64,000 bases of DNA from Hungatella sp. UBA4396 (GTDB taxonomy: Bacteria > Bacillota > Clostridia > Lachnospirales > Lachnospiraceae), in contig DGRE01000014.1 in the NCBI GenBank assembly GCA_002389905.1, positions 25,208 through 89,207 of the forward strand, in the 5' to 3' direction. The translations under genes and the position numbers were made by a program. This document shows, in pieces, positions 1-8,536 of the stretch. Within the stretch, counting starts at the first letter, position 1. Each line of letters starts with the position of its first letter. The notes beneath the pieces are model-generated. The model searched no databases and had not been told where the DNA came from. It was given only the letters and a program-made list of their open reading frames with translations.

Positions 1-1
1 C

Positions 2-397
2 TATGAGGCCATTTATGATGTGGTTCAGAAGTATAAAAGCTATTCGGTCCTGGGCCATTTAGACATGATCAAACGGTACGACACCTACGGCGGTTATCCC
101 GATGAAAAGATTATGGACATTGTGGAAAAGATACTTCATCAGGTTATTGCCGACGGAAAGGGCATTGAAATCAATACCTCCTGTTTCCGGTACGGCTTAA
201 AGGACTTAACCCCTTCCAGGGATATTTTAAAAAAATACCTTCAATTGGGCGGGCGCATCATCACAATCGGCTCCGATTCCCATAAGCTGGATCATTTGGG
301 AAACCGCATCGCTGAGGTAAAAGCCATATTAAAGGACATGGGCTTTCAGCAGTTTTGCACCTTTAAAAACAGGAATCCCCATTATCACAACTTATAA
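2..397 (+). CDS. PHP-family histidinol-phosphatase, C-terminal part (5' end outside window)
   Basis: The reading frame is open at the left edge, and about 131 C-terminal residues are visible. The fragment has SVLGHLDMIKRY, IEINTSCFRYG and IGSDSHKLDHLG, which fit the late metal-binding motifs (His/Asp and SDSH) of the PHP domain in HisK-type histidinol phosphatases. Those enzymes hydrolyse L-histidinol phosphate to histidinol in histidine synthesis, in the cytoplasm. A hairpin directly follows the stop codon. Other PHP phosphoesterases share these motifs, so the exact substrate is inferred. The start codon and N-terminal metal ligands lie outside the window. Confidence 0.75.
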   Translation, partial: YEAIYDVVQKYKSYSVLGHLDMIKRYDTYGGYPDEKIMDIVEKILHQVIADGKGIEINTSCFRYGLKDLTPSRDILKKYLQLGGRIITIGSDSHKLDHLGNRIAEVKAILKDMGFQQFCTFKNRNPHYHNL

Positions 398-403
398 TCA
401 CAG

Positions 404-422
404 CCACCAGTAAAACTGGTGG
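404..422 (+). terminator. Hairpin after the PHP gene
   Basis: A perfect 7-bp stem (CCACCAG / CTGGTGG) with a TAAAA loop starts 6 bases after the stop codon and is followed by a short T-containing tract. It could terminate the PHP gene. It could also be the outer hairpin of the neighbouring IS200-type element, since that family carries end hairpins. Confidence 0.45.
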
Positions 423-431
423 TTTGCTGTG

Positions 432-536
432 CCCCCTATAAGGGGGTTACTCCGACCTGCACCTAAAGGTGCGCTGAAAGGGTTCGCTCTTCGTACCACA
501 TTCTCTCGCTGCCCTTTCGGGCATCTTCAGCGCACC
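432..536. repeat. Cluster of nested palindromes downstream of tnpA
   Basis: Four inverted repeats lie in about 105 bp: CCCCCT/AGGGGG (432-446), GCACCT/AGGTGC (459-472), GCCC/GGGC (511-522) and an outer 11-bp pair GGTGCGCTGAA (468-478) / TTCAGCGCACC (526-536). The structure lies between the PHP gene and the tnpA stop codon and contains no credible gene. It may be the structured left end of the IS or an older REP-like palindromic unit next to it. Confidence 0.6.
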
Positions 537-584
537 TTTTCCTGTTACCCCCTTGGGATCTCCTGCTGTCCCCAATGGGACTAT

Positions 585-1055
585 CTACTTTTTCTTTTTT
601 ACTGGTTCCCCTGTAAACGGGTCTATATATTCCGTTATACTCATCTGATCATATAGCAAATCCTCTTGCATTTGATTTTGTATATACTCTTTGATCTTCT
701 TTTCGTTCTTTCCTACTGTATCAACATAATATCCTCGACACCAAAATTTTCTGTTTCCATATTTGTATTTCAGATGAGCATGTCTTTCAAATATTATCAA
801 AGTACTTTTTGATTTTAGATATCCCATTATTTATGAGATACTATACTTCGGCGGTACACTCAGCAGCAAATGGATGTGATCCGCCATCAATTCCCCTTCC
901 AATATTTGTATGCCTTTTCTTTCGCATAGCATCTTGATTATCTCTCGTATATCTTCTTTCAAGCTTCCATATATTGCTTTTCTCCTAAATTTTGGTGCAA
1001 AAACTATATGATATTTGCAATTCCAAGATGTATGTGCTAATGTATTCTTATCCAT
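585..1055 (-). pseudogene. tnpA: IS200/IS605 TnpA transposase, interrupted by one in-frame stop
   Basis: Two reading frames in the same phase together give a complete IS200-type transposase of about 156 residues. The N-terminal part (831-1055) has WNCKYHIVFAPK and the metal-binding HUH signature DHIHLLL. The C-terminal part (585-827) has MGYLKSKSTL, the catalytic tyrosine region CRGYYVDTVGKN and the family ending FIDPFTGEPV-like YIDPFTGEPV. They are separated only by a TAA at 831-833, where relatives usually have Gln or Ser (SIS-stop-IMGYL). A single C-to-T change of CAA would explain it. The stop separates the HUH motif from the tyrosine, so the protein should be inactive unless the stop is read through. 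Confidence 0.85.
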
Positions 1056-1144
1056 ATGGATACCTCCAGTTTTTTATTTGTGGCTTGCGAACCCACATTT
1101 ATTATAGCTGGAGGTTTTTAATAAAACTATAAGTTTTACGCCTT

Positions 1145-1170
1145 CCCCCTGTATAACAGGGGGTTTTTTT
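1145..1170 (+). terminator. Rho-independent terminator at the tnpA-proximal IS edge
   Basis: An 8-bp perfect stem (CCCCCTGT / ACAGGGGG) with a 3-base loop is followed by seven T residues. It would stop transcription on the plus strand. It lies between the IS and the glnN terminator. Confidence 0.7.
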
Positions 1171-1181
1171 GTCTGTGATAC

Positions 1182-1219
1182 AAAAAGGGAGCCGCTGCAA
1201 CGATTCTGTGCAGCGGCTC
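1182..1219 (-). terminator. Rho-independent terminator of glnN
   Basis: An 11-bp perfect inverted repeat (GAGCCGCTGCA, 1189-1199 / TGCAGCGGCTC, 1209-1219) is followed on the minus strand by CCTTTTTG. It starts 22 bp after the glnN stop codon. Confidence 0.85.
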
Positions 1220-1240
1220 TTCCTGTCATGGATTCTTTTA

Positions 1241-3358
1241 TTACACTTCGAAAATCAAATCTCCGTAGCTTGGCATTGGCCATAAATCTTTATCTACAAT
1301 CATTTCCAGCTTATCCACCGGAGTCCGGAGAGCTTTCATAGCAGGAACCACCTGGTCACGGCAGGCAATTGCCTGATCCTTGCCGGCTTCCATTGCCGCA
1401 CACCCTTCTGCTGCATCGATGAGTGCTGCTAAAGCCACCTTGGCATCGGAAAGGTATTCGCTGACCTCAACAAGAAGCTCTTCCTGTACGCTGGTATCGG
1501 CTGCGGAGCAAGCACTCTTTACCTTGCTCAGGGAATCTGCCAGTATGGAAACGTACCGGATCACTGCCGGAATAATCTGCTTTCCAGCCATATCGATCAT
1601 AATTCTGGCTTCGATATTAATGGCCTTGCTGTAAGCCTCATATTCAATCTCAACTCTTGATTCCAGTTCTGCTCTTGTAAACACCTTGAATTCCTCAAAC
1701 ATATTTATAGAGGCATCTGTGATGAGGGCAGGGATAGCATCTACCATTGTCTTAAGGTGGGGAAGGCCTCTTCTTTCTGCCTCTTCCACCCATGCCTCTG
1801 CATAGCCGTTGCCGTTGAATATAATTCTTCTGTGTGCGATCAGATTTTCCTTGATCATATCATGGACTGCTGCGTCAAAATTCTCTGCCTTTTCCAGAAT
1901 ATCTGCTGCTTCCTTAAACGCCTCGGCTGTAATGGTGTTCAAAACAACATTAGGTGAGGAAATGGAATCGGAAGAGCCTACCATACGGAACTCAAATTTA
2001 TTTCCTGTAAATGCAAAGGGTGAGGTTCTGTTTCTGTCTGTCGCATCCTTGAACAAATCAGGAAGGGTTCTGACACCTGTCTTTAAGGTGCCTCCTGACT
2101 TGGAGTGGGTGGCCTCTCCAGTGCTGCAAAGCTGATCCACCACATCCTCTAACTGCTCTCCGATGAATATGGAGATGATAGCAGGCGGGGCCTCATTGGC
2201 GCCTAACCGGTGGTCATTTCCTACGTCAGCAGCGGATTCACGGAGCAGCTCCGCATGTTTGTCAACTGCCTTTAAGATGCAGGAAAGCACAAGCAGGAAC
2301 TGGATGTTCTCATGAGGAGTCTCACCCGGATTTAACAGATTGATCCCATCATCTGAGGTCAGGGACCAGTTGTTGTGCTTGCCGGAACCGTTGACTCCTG
2401 CGAAGGGTTTTTCGTGAAGCAGGCAGTTAAGGCCATGGCGGCCTGCCACCTTCTTTAAGGTTTCCATAACAAGCTGGTTGTGGTCAACCGCTATGTTGGC
2501 CTGCTCGTAAATGGGAGCCAGTTCATGCTGGGCAGGAGCAACTTCGTTGTGCTGGGTCTTGGCAGGAACGCCCAGCTTCCAAAGCTCTTCATTTACTTCT
2601 TTCATGTAAGCCGCAACCCGTTCACGGATGGCTCCGAAGTAATGATCCTCCATCTCCTGTCCCTTAGGCGGTGCCGCACCAAACAAAGTACGTCCGGCAT
2701 AGATCAGATCTTTTCTCTGTAAGTATTTTTCATGGTCTACCAGAAAATATTCCTGTTCCGGTCCCACGGAAGGGGTCACTCTCTTTGCCGTGGTATTTCC
2801 GAATAACCTTAAAATTCTCAGTGCCTGCTCATCGACTGCCTCCATGGACCGTAAAAGAGGAGTCTTTTTATCCAGAGCCTCTCCCGTATAGGAGCAGAAA
2901 GCGGTGGGAATGCAAAGGGTCACGCCGATGGCATCTTCTCTTAAAAATGCCGGTGAGGTGCAGTCCCAGGCAGTATAGCCTCTCGCTTCAAAGGTGGCCC
3001 GCAAGCCTCCCGACGGAAAAGAAGAAGCATCAGGCTCTCCCTTTACCAGCTCTTTTCCGGAAAATTCCATGATCACCTTTCCCTCGGCGGTGGGGGCGGA
3101 AATAAAGGAATCGTGCTTTTCAGCAGTGATGCCGGTAAGGGGCTGGAACCAGTGGGTATAGTGGGTAGCTCCCCGCTCAATAGCCCATTCTTTCATAGCA
3201 TGGGCAACCGCATCGGCGATGGAAGGGTCTAACTCTGCCCCATCCTCAATGGTCTTTTTTAATTTTTTAAAAACAGTCTTTGGCAGGTGCTGTCTCATGA
3301 CGATCTCGTTAAATACATTCTTACCAAATAATTCGGCTACGTTTACAGCTTCGCTCAT
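1241..3358 (-). CDS. glnN: Glutamine synthetase type III
   Basis: This 705-residue protein has the length and sequence of GSIII, the large form common in Bacteroidetes and clostridia, rather than the roughly 450-residue GSI. It makes glutamine from glutamate, ammonia and ATP in the cytoplasm. Recognisable segments include GPEQEYFLVD, the Asn/His-rich active-site stretch KTQHNEVAPAQHE, GVNGSGKHNNWS and NRTSPFAFTGNKFEFR. The start is preceded by AGGAGAGGATG at suitable spacing. The gene is a single unit with its own terminator. No promoter could be assigned in the 180-bp gap upstream. Confidence 0.95.
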   Translation of the reverse strand: MSEAVNVAELFGKNVFNEIVMRQHLPKTVFKKLKKTIEDGAELDPSIADAVAHAMKEWAIERGATHYTHWFQPLTGITAEKHDSFISAPTAEGKVIMEFSGKELVKGEPDASSFPSGGLRATFEARGYTAWDCTSPAFLREDAIGVTLCIPTAFCSYTGEALDKKTPLLRSMEAVDEQALRILRLFGNTTAKRVTPSVGPEQEYFLVDHEKYLQRKDLIYAGRTLFGAAPPKGQEMEDHYFGAIRERVAAYMKEVNEELWKLGVPAKTQHNEVAPAQHELAPIYEQANIAVDHNQLVMETLKKVAGRHGLNCLLHEKPFAGVNGSGKHNNWSLTSDDGINLLNPGETPHENIQFLLVLSCILKAVDKHAELLRESAADVGNDHRLGANEAPPAIISIFIGEQLEDVVDQLCSTGEATHSKSGGTLKTGVRTLPDLFKDATDRNRTSPFAFTGNKFEFRMVGSSDSISSPNVVLNTITAEAFKEAADILEKAENFDAAVHDMIKENLIAHRRIIFNGNGYAEAWVEEAERRGLPHLKTMVDAIPALITDASINMFEEFKVFTRAELESRVEIEYEAYSKAINIEARIMIDMAGKQIIPAVIRYVSILADSLSKVKSACSAADTSVQEELLVEVSEYLSDAKVALAALIDAAEGCAAMEAGKDQAIACRDQVVPAMKALRTPVDKLEMIVDKDLWPMPSYGDLIFEV

Positions 3359-3439
3359 AAATTTTTCATCCTCTCCTACTGATTTCCTTGTGCTTCTTCT
3401 AGTATCCTAAATATCTGAATATGCGCATAAATCAGAAAA

Positions 3440-3466
3440 GGCGTCCTCCCCGATAAGGAGAACGCC
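3440..3466 (-). terminator. Terminator of fba
   Basis: A stem of about 10 bp with one mismatch (GGCGTCCTCC / GGAGAACGCC) is followed on the minus strand by TTTTCTGATTTAT. It lies about 75 bp beyond the fba stop, in the gap before glnN. Confidence 0.65.
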
Positions 3467-3541
3467 ATCGTTCTTAATTAAAATAAATCATTTTTCAGAA
3501 AAAATCAAGTCTTTTTTTCGAAACTTTTATAAGCGGTGTTA

Positions 3542-4405
3542 TTAAGCTTTTCCAACGGAACCAAATAATTCCATTTTCTCCCGGACAGTTGCCTTAATTG
3601 CCTCGGTTCCCGGAGCCAAAAGCTTACGGGGATCAAAGCCCTTGCCTTCCAAATCCTTGCCTGCCTCAATATACTTACGGGTAGCAGCTGCAAAAGTCAG
3701 CTGGCACTCTGTGTTTACGTTGATCTTTGCAACACCAAGGCTGATAGCCTTCTTGATCTGATCCTCAGGAATACCTGTTCCGCCGTGAAGAACCAGAGGC
3801 ATGCCGCCTACTTTATCCTTTACTGCAGCCAAAGTCTCAAAGCTTAAGCCAGCCCAGTTTTCCGGATACTTTCCATGGATGTTGCCGATTCCGGCAGCCA
3901 GCATGGTTACGCCTAAGTCAGCGATCTGCTTGCACTCGTCAGGATCTGCACATTCGCCCATACCCACAACGCCGTCTTCCTCGCCGCCGATGGAGCCTAC
4001 TTCTGCTTCGATGGAAATTCCCTTTTCTGCACAGACCTTTACAAGCTCTGTAGTCTTCTCCACATTCTCAGCGATAGGATAATGGGAACCGTCAAACATG
4101 ATGGAAGAAAATCCTGCTTCAATGCACTTGTAGCAGCCGTCATAGGAGCCGTGATCCAAGTGAAGAGCTACGGGAACTGTAATGTTCAGCTCCTCAATCA
4201 TGGCCTTTACCATAGCTGATACGGTCTTATAGCCTGTCATGTATTTGCCTGCGCCTTCGGAAACACCCAGAATGACCGGGGATTTCAATTCTTCTGCTGT
4301 CAGTAAAACTGCTTTCGTCCACTCAAGGTTGTTGATGTTGAACTGTCCAACTGCGTACTGTCCGTCTCTTGCCTTTTCAAGCATGTCCTTTGCCGAAACT
4401 AACAT
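3542..4405 (-). CDS. fba: Class II fructose-1,6-bisphosphate aldolase
   Basis: A 287-residue class II (zinc-dependent) aldolase that cleaves fructose-1,6-bisphosphate to DHAP and glyceraldehyde-3-phosphate in glycolysis. Visible motifs are the zinc and active-site stretch VALHLDHGS, EAEVGSIGGEEDG, GNIHGKYP and VLHGGTGIP, with the phosphate-binding INVNTECQ. The start is placed at the ATG at 4405 because GGAGG lies 8 bases before it. A longer frame from 4420 would overlap that ribosome site and add only MEVCD. The gene is monocistronic, with a promoter upstream and a terminator downstream. Tagatose-bisphosphate aldolases are close relatives, but a lone glycolytic gene is the simplest reading. 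Confidence 0.93.
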   Translation of the reverse strand: MLVSAKDMLEKARDGQYAVGQFNINNLEWTKAVLLTAEELKSPVILGVSEGAGKYMTGYKTVSAMVKAMIEELNITVPVALHLDHGSYDGCYKCIEAGFSSIMFDGSHYPIAENVEKTTELVKVCAEKGISIEAEVGSIGGEEDGVVGMGECADPDECKQIADLGVTMLAAGIGNIHGKYPENWAGLSFETLAAVKDKVGGMPLVLHGGTGIPEDQIKKAISLGVAKINVNTECQLTFAAATRKYIEAGKDLEGKGFDPRKLLAPGTEAIKATVREKMELFGSVGKA

Positions 4406-4455
4406 ATCACAAACCTCCATTTACTTTATTTATCTTACTTATCTTACATTCTTTC

Positions 4456-4484
4456 ATTATATACCATTTTGTCCCATTTGGAAA
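4456..4484 (-). promoter_or_regulatory. Putative sigma-A promoter of fba
   Basis: On the minus strand, TTTCCA (4484-4479) and a perfect TATAAT (4461-4456) are separated by 17 bp, about 50 bp upstream of the fba start. Confidence 0.6.
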
Positions 4485-4528
4485 GAATAATTTTTTCCAC
4501 ATTGTTTAATTTATAACAAAGTTACATT

Positions 4529-4557
4529 TTGCTTTCATCCCAACTTTGTACTATAAT
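4529..4557 (+). promoter_or_regulatory. Putative sigma-A promoter of the MATE gene
   Basis: TTGCTT (4529-4534) and perfect TATAAT (4552-4557) are separated by 17 bp. The initiation site would lie about 35 bp upstream of the MATE start codon. Confidence 0.65.
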
Positions 4558-4598
4558 GAAATGACAGAAGCTTTAAATACATAACAGGAGATATTTTT

Positions 4599-5957
4599 AT
4601 GAGCGACAAAATAAGAAAAGAAAAACCGGAACTGTTTTCGGGAAAACAGCTTCAGCAGTTGATTTTCCCCCTGGTCATCGAGCAGATTCTGGCCGTTTTT
4701 ATGGGAATGGCAGATACCATTATGGTCGCCTCCAACGGAGAGGCGGCTGTATCAGGCATATCCCTGGTGGATACCTTCAGCCTGCTGCTGATTGGTCTGT
4801 TCGCAGCTATGGCAGCCGGAGGCTCTGTGGTCACGGCTCAATACATCGGCAGAAAGGATGAGGCCAACGTTGCAAAGGCTTCCGGCCAGCTTTTTCTGGC
4901 CATTGGCAGTCTCTCCATCTTTCTAATGACAGTAACCCTTCTTTTTAATTCGTCCATTTTAAGATTGATATACGGAGCCATTGACCCGGAGGTTATGAAA
5001 AATGCGAAAATTTACTTCTACCTTTCGTCTCTTTCCTATCCCTTCCTGGCTTTTTATAACAGTGCGGCAGCACTCTTCCGGTCCAGGGGAAACTCAAAGA
5101 TGCCCATGCAGGTTTCCCTGGTTGCCAATCTCCTGAATATCGCCGGAAATGCGCTGTTTATTTATGGATTCAATATGAGTGTGGCAGGTGCCGGACTTTC
5201 CACTTTGATTTCCAGAATCATGTCGGCATTGACCATATTGTATCTCCTGCGCAGCCGCAGCTTTGTCCCTGTGGAATTTACCTTTCGCCCGGATAAGACC
5301 ATGCTTCACCGCATCCTTTACATCGGCATACCAAACGGTTTGGAAAACAGCATCTTCCAGCTTGGAAAGCTGCTTCTCTCCAGCTTAACTGCCAGCTTCG
5401 GAACCACGGCCATTGCCGCAAATGCCGTTGCCAGTACCGTTGCCAACATGGAAACCATACCGGCCAGTGCCATCGGAATTGCCATGGTGACAGTGGTCGG
5501 TCAGTGTGTTGGTGCCAGAGAGCTGAAGCAGGCCCGCCGTTATATGGGAAAGATGCTGAAAACAGCGTATATCTGGATATTTGTTTTAAACCTTATCCTT
5601 ATCCCGCTGTTAAACCCCATCAGCAGCATATTCCGTCTGTCCGGGGAAACCAGTTCTTTAGCAGTAAAACTGATGCTTTACCACAGCATCTGCTGTATGC
5701 TTGTTCATCCCCTGGCCTTCTGCCTGGCTAACGGCTTAAGGGCCGCCAATGACGTCCGCTTCACCATGACGGTTTCCGTCTGTTCCATGTGGATCTGCCG
5801 GATTGTGCTGGCTTACGTCTTAAGCCTTTACGCAGGCCTTGGCCTTATGGGAATCTGGATCGCTATGACCATTGACTGGCTGGTACGGGCCATCTTCTTC
5901 GTCACCAGGGTCTTAAATGGAAAATGGTGCCGTTATGCCCACCGAAACATCGGTTAG
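4599..5957 (+). CDS. MATE family efflux transporter
   Basis: A 452-residue protein with about 12 hydrophobic segments in the two-bundle arrangement of MATE (multidrug and toxin extrusion) carriers. It should sit in the cytoplasmic membrane and exchange cationic compounds for Na+ or H+. Typical features are LIFPLVIEQIL near the N-terminus, SLVDTFSLLLIGLFAAMAAGG, AQYIGRKDEANV and the second-half repeat GIPNGLENSIFQLGKL. AGGAG lies 8 bases before the ATG. It stands alone, transcribed towards thrC. A weak inverted repeat (AAACTTC/GAAGTTT, 5964-5984) within the end of thrC may help termination. The substrate is unknown. Confidence 0.9.
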   Translation: MSDKIRKEKPELFSGKQLQQLIFPLVIEQILAVFMGMADTIMVASNGEAAVSGISLVDTFSLLLIGLFAAMAAGGSVVTAQYIGRKDEANVAKASGQLFLAIGSLSIFLMTVTLLFNSSILRLIYGAIDPEVMKNAKIYFYLSSLSYPFLAFYNSAAALFRSRGNSKMPMQVSLVANLLNIAGNALFIYGFNMSVAGAGLSTLISRIMSALTILYLLRSRSFVPVEFTFRPDKTMLHRILYIGIPNGLENSIFQLGKLLLSSLTASFGTTAIAANAVASTVANMETIPASAIGIAMVTVVGQCVGARELKQARRYMGKMLKTAYIWIFVLNLILIPLLNPISSIFRLSGETSSLAVKLMLYHSICCMLVHPLAFCLANGLRAANDVRFTMTVSVCSMWICRIVLAYVLSLYAGLGLMGIWIAMTIDWLVRAIFFVTRVLNGKWCRYAHRNIG

Positions 5958-5968
5958 GCTAAGAAACT

Positions 5969-7453
5969 TCATCCCAGGAAGTTTTCAACTGCTTCCTTCA
6001 TCTGATCCGCATGGCATTCTGTATTGTGACATACAGGGGCTGTGCGGATTTCTTCTACTGCCTGGGGAATGGGAACTCCGCAAATTCCTGCTAAACGGTC
6101 GATGACCTGGAATTCATCGCAGGTTTCCTTCTTCCCTTCAATGGCCTCCAGAACATTTCTGGCGAACTTATAGGGGCTGGCAGTGGAGGCAATAACATTC
6201 TTCGTCTCATCATTTGTCTCTGCTTTATACTGTTCATATACAGCGGCAGCCACTCCTGTATGGGTGTCGATTAAATATCCGGTATCCTCGAAGATCTTTT
6301 TAATCACAGACTTGGTGGATTCTTCGGAGCTGTAGCCGCCCTTAAAATCTGCCATGAACTGCTTCATTTCACCGGTTACCTCATAGCTTCCCTTGTCGCC
6401 CAGTGACTTCATAAGATCTGCATTGGCCTTTCCGTCGGAACCAGCGCTTAAGTATATCAGACGCTCCAAGTTACTGGAAATCAGAATATCCATAGAGGGA
6501 GAACTGGTGAGGATGAAGTCTCTGTTCCTGTCATAGACACCTGTCTGGAAGAAGTCATAAAGGACTTTATTATCATTAGATGCGCAGATCAGGTTCTTAA
6601 TGGGAAGTCCCATCTGCTTTGCCAGATATGCAGCCAGGATGTTGCCGAAATTACCGGTGGGAACAGTGACGTTGATCTCTTCTCCTTCGGAGATCTCTCC
6701 GTTTTCAAGAAGCTTTGCATAGGCATAAACGTAGTAGACCACCTGAGGAACAAGTCTTCCAATGTTGATGGAGTTGGCGGAAGACAGCTGATAACCTTTT
6801 TCATCCAGCTTTTTGGCAAATTCCTTATCACCGAAAATCTTTTTCACCCCTGTCTGGGCATCGTCAAAGTTTCCGTAAATGGCAGCCACATGGGTGTTAT
6901 TTCCCTTCTGAGTCACCATCTGAAGCTCCTGGACACGGCTCACTCCATCCTTGGGATAAAATACGATGATCTCCGTACCCTCTACATCAGCAAAGCCTGC
7001 CATAGCTGCCTTTCCCGTATCTCCGGAGGTGGCGGTCAGAATGACGATTTTGTTCTTTACCTGATTTTTCTTTGCAGCCGTTGTCATTAAATGAGGGAGA
7101 ATGGAAAGAGCCATATCTTTAAATGCAATGGTGTTTCCATGGTACAGCTCTAAATAATAGGAACCGGCAGCCTTTGATAAGGGTGTGATCTCTTCTGTGT
7201 CAAACTTGCTGTCATAAGCCCGTTCAATGCAGCTTTTCAGCTCTTCTTCTGTGTAATCCGTAAGGAACAGCTTCATAACCTCATAGGCTGTTTCCTGATA
7301 TGTCATCTCTGAAAGCTCTTTTAGGGACTTATCAAGTTTTGGAATAAAGGTCGGCATAAACAGTCCCCCATCCTCTGCCAAACCCTTTAAAATTGCCTGG
7401 GAAGCCGTTACTCCAGCCTCTCCTCCCCTTGTACTCTGATAGGATATTTCCAT
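5969..7453 (-). CDS. thrC: Threonine synthase
   Basis: A 494-residue PLP enzyme converting O-phosphohomoserine to threonine and phosphate, the last step of threonine synthesis. The PLP lysine is in HGNTIAFKDMAL (Lys112), preceded by the LYHGNT signature. LTATSGDTGKAA and TGNFGN are phosphate-binding loops. The length and the YQSTRGG start match the longer fungal/E. coli-type ThrC rather than the roughly 350-residue type. GAGAGGAAT lies before the ATG. The gene stands apart from homoserine pathway genes here. Confidence 0.95.
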   Translation of the reverse strand: MEISYQSTRGGEAGVTASQAILKGLAEDGGLFMPTFIPKLDKSLKELSEMTYQETAYEVMKLFLTDYTEEELKSCIERAYDSKFDTEEITPLSKAAGSYYLELYHGNTIAFKDMALSILPHLMTTAAKKNQVKNKIVILTATSGDTGKAAMAGFADVEGTEIIVFYPKDGVSRVQELQMVTQKGNNTHVAAIYGNFDDAQTGVKKIFGDKEFAKKLDEKGYQLSSANSINIGRLVPQVVYYVYAYAKLLENGEISEGEEINVTVPTGNFGNILAAYLAKQMGLPIKNLICASNDNKVLYDFFQTGVYDRNRDFILTSSPSMDILISSNLERLIYLSAGSDGKANADLMKSLGDKGSYEVTGEMKQFMADFKGGYSSEESTKSVIKKIFEDTGYLIDTHTGVAAAVYEQYKAETNDETKNVIASTASPYKFARNVLEAIEGKKETCDEFQVIDRLAGICGVPIPQAVEEIRTAPVCHNTECHADQMKEAVENFLG

Positions 7454-7501
7454 GGTATATGATTCCTCTCTTATTATTCAATGGTCAAAAACCTTGCCAG
7501 A

Positions 7502-7530
7502 ATTGTAGCATACTTTATCAGATGGTGCAA
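7502..7530 (-). promoter_or_regulatory. Possible promoter of thrC
   Basis: On the minus strand, TTGCAC (7530-7525) and TACAAT (7507-7502) are 17 bp apart, about 50 bp before the start codon. The -35 match is weak (3 of 6). Confidence 0.45.
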
Positions 7531-7635
7531 GAAAAAAGACGAAAAAGTTTTTATACAGCGTACATATGTTTCTATATCAAGGACATTTCATTTAAAAAAT
7601 AGGCTGTTTTCTGCTGGACGCGGACAAACTGATCC

Positions 7636-7664
7636 TTGACTTTACCGTAAAAATCATTTATTAA
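7636..7664 (+). promoter_or_regulatory. Putative sigma-A promoter of sfsA
   Basis: TTGACT (7636-7641) and TATTAA (7659-7664) are separated by 17 bp, about 35 bp before the sfsA start. The rest of the thrC-sfsA gap is AT-rich without further signals. Confidence 0.6.
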
Positions 7665-7698
7665 TTAATAAGCTGCAATAGAAAGGATTACAAAAATC

Positions 7699-8499
7699 AT
7701 GGAATACCAGAACATGCTAAAAGGAACCTTTTTAAGCCGTCCTAATCGTTTTATCGCCCATGTACGGATAACGTCAGAAGAAAGAGGAGAAGAAACGGTT
7801 GTATGCCACGTTAAAAATACAGGACGGTGCCGGGAACTTCTCATTCCGGGAGTCACAGTACTGGTACAGTTTCATCCGGAAGCCAGAGTACTTGGAAGAA
7901 AGACGGAATACTCCCTGATCGGCGTATGGAAAGAACGTGAACATGGACAGGGACCTCTTCTCATTAACATGGATTCCCAGGCCCCAAACCAGGCAGCCTA
8001 TGAATGGCTCAAGTCCATGGAGGGAAATATGACCCTGCCCTTTCATACCAGGTCAGGCATGGAAATATCAGAAAGCCCAGCTTTGGAATGCGTCCGGCGG
8101 GAAGTCACCTACGACCAGTCCCGGTTTGACCTGGCTTTTCAGCTTACATTTCCAGGAGAAGAAGGGCGGGAGCATGAACGAATTCCTGCATTTATGGAGG
8201 TAAAAGGAGTCACCCTGGAAGAAAACGGACTTGCCATGTTCCCCGATGCGCCTACGGAGCGGGGTATCAAGCACATGGCCGAGCTGGTTCATGCACACAA
8301 GGAGGGATATGAAGCTTACATATTATTTGTCATCCAGATGAAGGAAATGGAAGCTTTTACCCCCAACATAAAAACGCACCCCCAATTCGGAGATGCGCTT
8401 CAAGCTGCCGCTGAGGCAGGAGTTCATGTTCTGGCTTATGACTGCATTGTGACGGAGAACTCTCTTTCCATCCACCGGCCAATTCCTGTTTTCTTATAA
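7699..8499 (+). CDS. sfsA: DNA/RNA nuclease SfsA
   Basis: A 266-residue member of the SfsA family, first described as sugar fermentation stimulation protein. It has an N-terminal OB-fold and a C-terminal nuclease-like domain. Family landmarks are the N-terminal FLSRPNRFIAHV, CHVKNTGRCRELL, FMEVKGVTLEENGLAMFPDAPTERG (split here as EVKGVTLE and FPDAPTERG) and the C-terminal HPQFGDAL. The ExK pair in EVKGVTL is the likely metal site. AAAGGA precedes the ATG. The gene stands alone between thrC and the acetyltransferase. Its cellular role is poorly defined even in model organisms. Confidence 0.92.
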   Translation: MEYQNMLKGTFLSRPNRFIAHVRITSEERGEETVVCHVKNTGRCRELLIPGVTVLVQFHPEARVLGRKTEYSLIGVWKEREHGQGPLLINMDSQAPNQAAYEWLKSMEGNMTLPFHTRSGMEISESPALECVRREVTYDQSRFDLAFQLTFPGEEGREHERIPAFMEVKGVTLEENGLAMFPDAPTERGIKHMAELVHAHKEGYEAYILFVIQMKEMEAFTPNIKTHPQFGDALQAAAEAGVHVLAYDCIVTENSLSIHRPIPVFL

Positions 8500-8536
8500 A
8501 CCATATCAATCCTCCCGGTGACGGAGAATGATTCTT

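Larger units (their letters stand above)
404..1170 (-). mobile_element. IS200/IS605-family insertion sequence, probably inactive (approximate ends)
   Basis: The element is defined by a broken IS200-type Y1 transposase gene flanked by hairpin-rich non-coding ends. IS200 elements lack terminal inverted repeats and target duplications, so the ends cannot be fixed by eye and are set by the outermost hairpins (404-422 and 1145-1170). On the tnpA-proximal side a nested hairpin (1062-1115) pairs the transposase Shine-Dalgarno (CTGGAGG, 1063-1069 on the minus strand) with an upstream complement at 1108-1114. This matches the ribosome-site sequestration described for IS200. A terminator at 1145-1170 would block transcription entering from the other side. 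Confidence 0.7.

Noticed and set aside
429..656. Plus-strand frame of 75 codons over the palindrome cluster
   Set aside because: It translates hairpin repeats into Pro/Arg/Phe-rich sequence, has no ribosome site and overlaps the transposase end.
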